The notes under the pieces were generated by a model. That model saw only the letters and a program-made list of their open reading frames with translations. It was not told where the DNA came from and searched no databases. Both the position numbers and the translations under genes were made by a program. A DNA stretch of 8,332 bases from JAMCXS01 sp046705545 (GTDB lineage: Bacteria > Acidobacteriota > Terriglobia > UBA7540). The stretch covers positions 1-8,332 of the forward strand of contig JBJKQF010000147.1 in the NCBI GenBank assembly GCA_046705545.1. Reading direction: 5' to 3'. Positions 6,941-8,332 of this stretch are shown piece by piece; position 1 is the first letter of the stretch; every line of letters starts with the position of its first letter.

Positions 6941-7804
6941 TCATGCTTGCAGGGGCATGGCCGTAACCTGAACGCGCAGCTTGGAGATTGCGCCGGCGCG
7001 CAGTTGCGAAACCCGGGATTCATCAATTCCCAGTCGAGCGCCAATCTCTCTCATCGTCAGGCTTCCCTGGTAATAGAACTCCAGGATGGAACGTTCCCGC
7101 TGCGTCAGGCAGCTGAGCGTCTGATTCAGGATGTCCCGCTGCTCGCGCCGGTAGCAGAGGCTGAAGGGGTTGTCTCCGTTGTAATCCGGCAGGGTCTCGC
7201 TATCCACCCGCTGCCGGACTTCCCGAAGGAAACCCATCCCCGTTCCTTCAATCCCTAATTGCTGCAACTCAGAAATCATGCCGTACCATTCCTCGAGGCT
7301 TAGCCCCAGAGCGCCGGCGATTTCACCGCCACCGGCCGGGCGCCCGAGTTGCGATGCAAGATTCCGGCTGAGCGTCTCAATTTTCTTGATCCGCCTCCGC
7401 ACGTCCCTTGAAGCCGGGTCCTCATGGCGAAGCGAGTCCAGGATGGCTCCGCGAATCCGAAGGCGGGCGTAACTTTTAAGAGTAACTCCTTTACTCGAGT
7501 CGAATTTTCGGACCGCGTCGATAAGACCCAGGGCGCCGGCGCCCACCAGGTCGTCCAGCTCCACATGCGCCGGGAGACGTCCGCGAATCTGCAAGGCGAC
7601 GCGCTTGACCAACGGCACCATGCTGACAATGAGCTGGTTCAAACCCGCTTGAGCCTGACAGCCGCCGCGGCGTGGCCTGTTTCCAGGTTTGCTTCTGGAA
7701 CAGACCGCCATCCGGATTGGCCGGGCAGAGGAACTGCCCTGCCGAGGCTTCTGATGATTCTGCTGCGCGGGTAAACTTTCCGTTGGTGCAAAGTGAATTG
7801 CCAT
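6941..7804 (-). CDS. FliA/WhiG-type RNA polymerase sigma factor (sigma-70 group 3)
   Basis: It should bind core RNA polymerase and direct it to a specific promoter set. Of 287 residues, region 2 covers about 55-128: LVKRVALQIRGRLPAHVELDDLV, then GALGLIDAVRKFD and SYARLRIRGAILDSLR, typical of FliA and WhiG. Region 3 covers about 131-185, with GRPAGGGEIAGALGLSLEEW. Region 4 covers about 229-278: LTQRERSILEFYY and the helix-turn-helix LTMREIGARLGIDESRVSQL, whose ESRVSQL is shared with FliA. Region 1.1 is absent, as in the group. AGGAG lies 7 bases before the ATG at 7804, which decides the start; the frame is open upstream to 7996 but unlike any sigma factor. E. coli FliA is 239 residues; most of the excess is a 53-residue Gln/Ser/Arg-rich N-terminus. 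No anti-sigma or flagellar gene is in view, so the regulon is open. A weak TATAGA at 7911-7916 on this strand lacks a good -35. Confidence 0.93.
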   Translation of the reverse strand: MAIHFAPTESLPAQQNHQKPRQGSSSARPIRMAVCSRSKPGNRPRRGGCQAQAGLNQLIVSMVPLVKRVALQIRGRLPAHVELDDLVGAGALGLIDAVRKFDSSKGVTLKSYARLRIRGAILDSLRHEDPASRDVRRRIKKIETLSRNLASQLGRPAGGGEIAGALGLSLEEWYGMISELQQLGIEGTGMGFLREVRQRVDSETLPDYNGDNPFSLCYRREQRDILNQTLSCLTQRERSILEFYYQGSLTMREIGARLGIDESRVSQLRAGAISKLRVQVTAMPLQA

Positions 7805-7850
7805 CTTCACGCTCCTGAGTTTTCGTCTCGCAGGTTGATCTTCTGCCGCC

Positions 7851-7864
7851 CCGGGCGCGCCCGG
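7851..7864. promoter_or_regulatory. Perfect 14-bp palindrome upstream of the sigma gene
   Basis: CCGGGCGCGCCCGG reads identically on both strands. It sits 46 bases before the sigma start, within the probable leader or promoter. It could be a dimer-binding site, but it contains only G and C in GC-rich DNA, so chance is a real alternative. Confidence 0.25.
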
Positions 7865-7971
7865 ATTCCAGGCCCTAAGCCACGGACTTGCTTGGATCGC
7901 CTGCCGCTGCTCTATAAGGCACGGCAAGGGCCAACTCGGAAGCGAGGCTAGAAATGGAGGACACCAAGGCG

Positions 7972-7992
7972 GCTCTCCCCGATGAGGAGAGC
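7972..7992. other. Perfect 7-bp hairpin upstream of the sigma gene
   Basis: GCTCTCC (7972-7978) pairs perfectly with GGAGAGC (7986-7992) around a 7-base loop (CCGATGA). No T-run follows on either strand, so it does not look like an intrinsic terminator. It lies about 170 bases before the sigma start and could be leader structure if transcription begins further upstream. Confidence 0.35.
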
Positions 7993-8107
7993 GCAAGAGG
8001 GCGGTTTGTAATCCGCTTGACCATCCCCGGCGCGAACAGGAACAGGCTCAGCAAAGCCAGGCCGGCGGCCCAGCAGATTCTTTCCCTTCAACGCCTTATT
8101 CCACCGG

Positions 8108-8187
8108 GGCGAAGCGCCTTTGCGTTCGCCGCCAGCGAACTTGCCAGCGCAAGCTGATCGGTACGCCAAGCTCATGCGGCCTTCCGC
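8108..8187. other. Cluster of short hairpins in the distal leader
   Basis: Four small exact hairpins lie in 80 bases: GGCG/CGCC (8108-8118, 3-base loop), GTTCGC/GCGAAC (8124-8140, 5-base loop), CTTGC/GCAAG (8140-8153, 4-base loop, sharing base 8140 with its neighbour) and GCGG/CCGC (8176-8187, 4-base loop). Each is modest and expected now and then in GC-rich DNA; the tandem arrangement is what stands out. On the minus strand, between the second and first hairpins, lies ACGCAAAG, a string also found in c-di-GMP-I riboswitches, but the rest of that fold is not visible. Confidence 0.3.
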
Positions 8188-8269
8188 GGCAGGGGAAAAA
8201 GAACTACGGCTTAGGACGCTTCCAGAAACCGCCACGCTGTCAAAATCCCAAAGTGGGAACGGGCTTCAG

Positions 8270-8321
8270 ACCGCTTCCAACCAAATCGCTCCAGAGGCTA
8301 AAACGATTTGCATGAAGCGGT
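8270..8321. repeat. 52-bp two-tier inverted repeat
   Basis: ACCGCTTC (8270-8277) pairs with GAAGCGGT (8314-8321). Nested inside, CAAATCG (8282-8288) pairs with CGATTTG (8304-8310). A 4/3-base internal loop separates the tiers and the end loop is 15 bases. Fifteen exact pairs in 52 bases are unlikely by chance. A small hairpin TCCCA/TGGGA (8246-8258) follows on the minus-strand side and is succeeded there by TTTT. It could be a terminator for a minus-strand gene beyond the right edge, a REP-like interspersed element, or an operator. Confidence 0.55.
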
Positions 8322-8332
8322 GCTGTCATTTT

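Larger units (their letters stand above)
7805..8332. other. Long non-coding stretch upstream of the sigma gene
   Basis: About 530 bases without a convincing gene. Open frames here (7948-8235 minus, 7954-8157 plus) have no ribosome-binding site and no recognisable protein. The stretch holds a 14-bp palindrome near the sigma gene, a 7-bp hairpin at 7972-7992, a cluster of short hairpins at 8108-8187 and a large inverted repeat at 8270-8321. Part of it is presumably the sigma gene's promoter and leader, but no strong promoter is visible. A TTGACA on the minus strand (8238-8243) has no matching -10 box at normal spacing. Confidence 0.6.

Noticed and set aside
7805..7996. 64-codon N-terminal extension of the sigma factor
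   Set aside because: A well-placed AGGAG 7 bases before the ATG at 7804 marks the start, and the extension is unlike sigma factors.
7986..8040. tRNA-like string with an apparent TGT anticodon loop
   Set aside because: Only a 4-bp anticodon-like stem is present. There is no acceptor stem, proper T-arm or GTTCGAAT-type loop in place.
8092..8154. Possible c-di-GMP-I (GEMM) riboswitch on the minus strand
   Set aside because: ACGCAAAG and an upstream GGCAA resemble conserved parts, but the GNRA loop, the tetraloop receptor and the conserved 3' part are missing. A covariance-model search would settle it.
7948..8235. 95-codon minus-strand open frame upstream of the sigma gene
   Set aside because: The start is GTG without a ribosome-binding site, the protein is basic and featureless, and the stretch is full of hairpins.
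8291..8312. Sigma-54 promoter (GG and GC elements)
   Set aside because: The spacing between GG and GC is 12 bases; the -24/-12 class needs 10.
8312..8332. Possible start of a plus-strand gene at the right edge
   Set aside because: An ATG opens a frame for seven codons only, has no ribosome-binding site at a useful distance, and lies within the inverted repeat.

Overview
The window looks like chromosomal DNA of a GC-rich Gram-negative bacterium, most likely an Acidobacteriota member. This is inferred from a TolC-type outer-membrane protein next to a very large secreted TPR/FG-GAP/ASPIC protein, an architecture I associate with that phylum. No rRNA, complete tRNA, transposase, integrase or CRISPR array is visible.

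Layout: (1) 1-357, minus: the N-terminal 119 residues of tRNA pseudouridine synthase TruA, running off the left edge. (2) 358-609: a divergent intergenic region with a good minus-strand promoter for truA, a weaker plus-strand promoter and a dyad in front of the next gene. (3) 610-2520, plus: a TolC-family outer-membrane factor of 636 residues with no efflux pump or adaptor gene beside it. (4) 2521-2745: a possible terminator, then a promoter with a perfect TATAAT. (5) 2746-6285, plus: a 1179-residue exported protein made of four TPRs, six FG-GAP/VCBS propeller repeats, an ASPIC/UnbV-like segment and a long C-terminal domain. (6) 6286-6480: a gap between convergent genes, holding a strong hairpin and a second fold with pseudoknot-like pairing. 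(7) 6481-6738, minus: an 85-residue protein with an Asn-Cys pentapeptide ladder. (8) 6941-7804, minus: a FliA/WhiG-type sigma factor of 287 residues with a 53-residue N-terminal extension. (9) 7805-8332: over 500 bases with no credible gene. It contains several short hairpins, a 14-bp palindrome and, at the right edge, a 52-bp two-tier inverted repeat.

How the genes relate: TolC and the large protein are co-directional and both carry export signals, so both act in the cell envelope. Each seems to have its own promoter, so a joint function is not shown. TruA is housekeeping. The sigma factor probably directs a specialised regulon, but nothing here shows which one, and no flagellar gene is present. 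I found no clear new multi-gene system. The most checkable oddities are the regular propeller with one inserted loop, the Asn-Cys ladder protein, and the structured non-coding DNA at 6332-6445 and 8217-8328.
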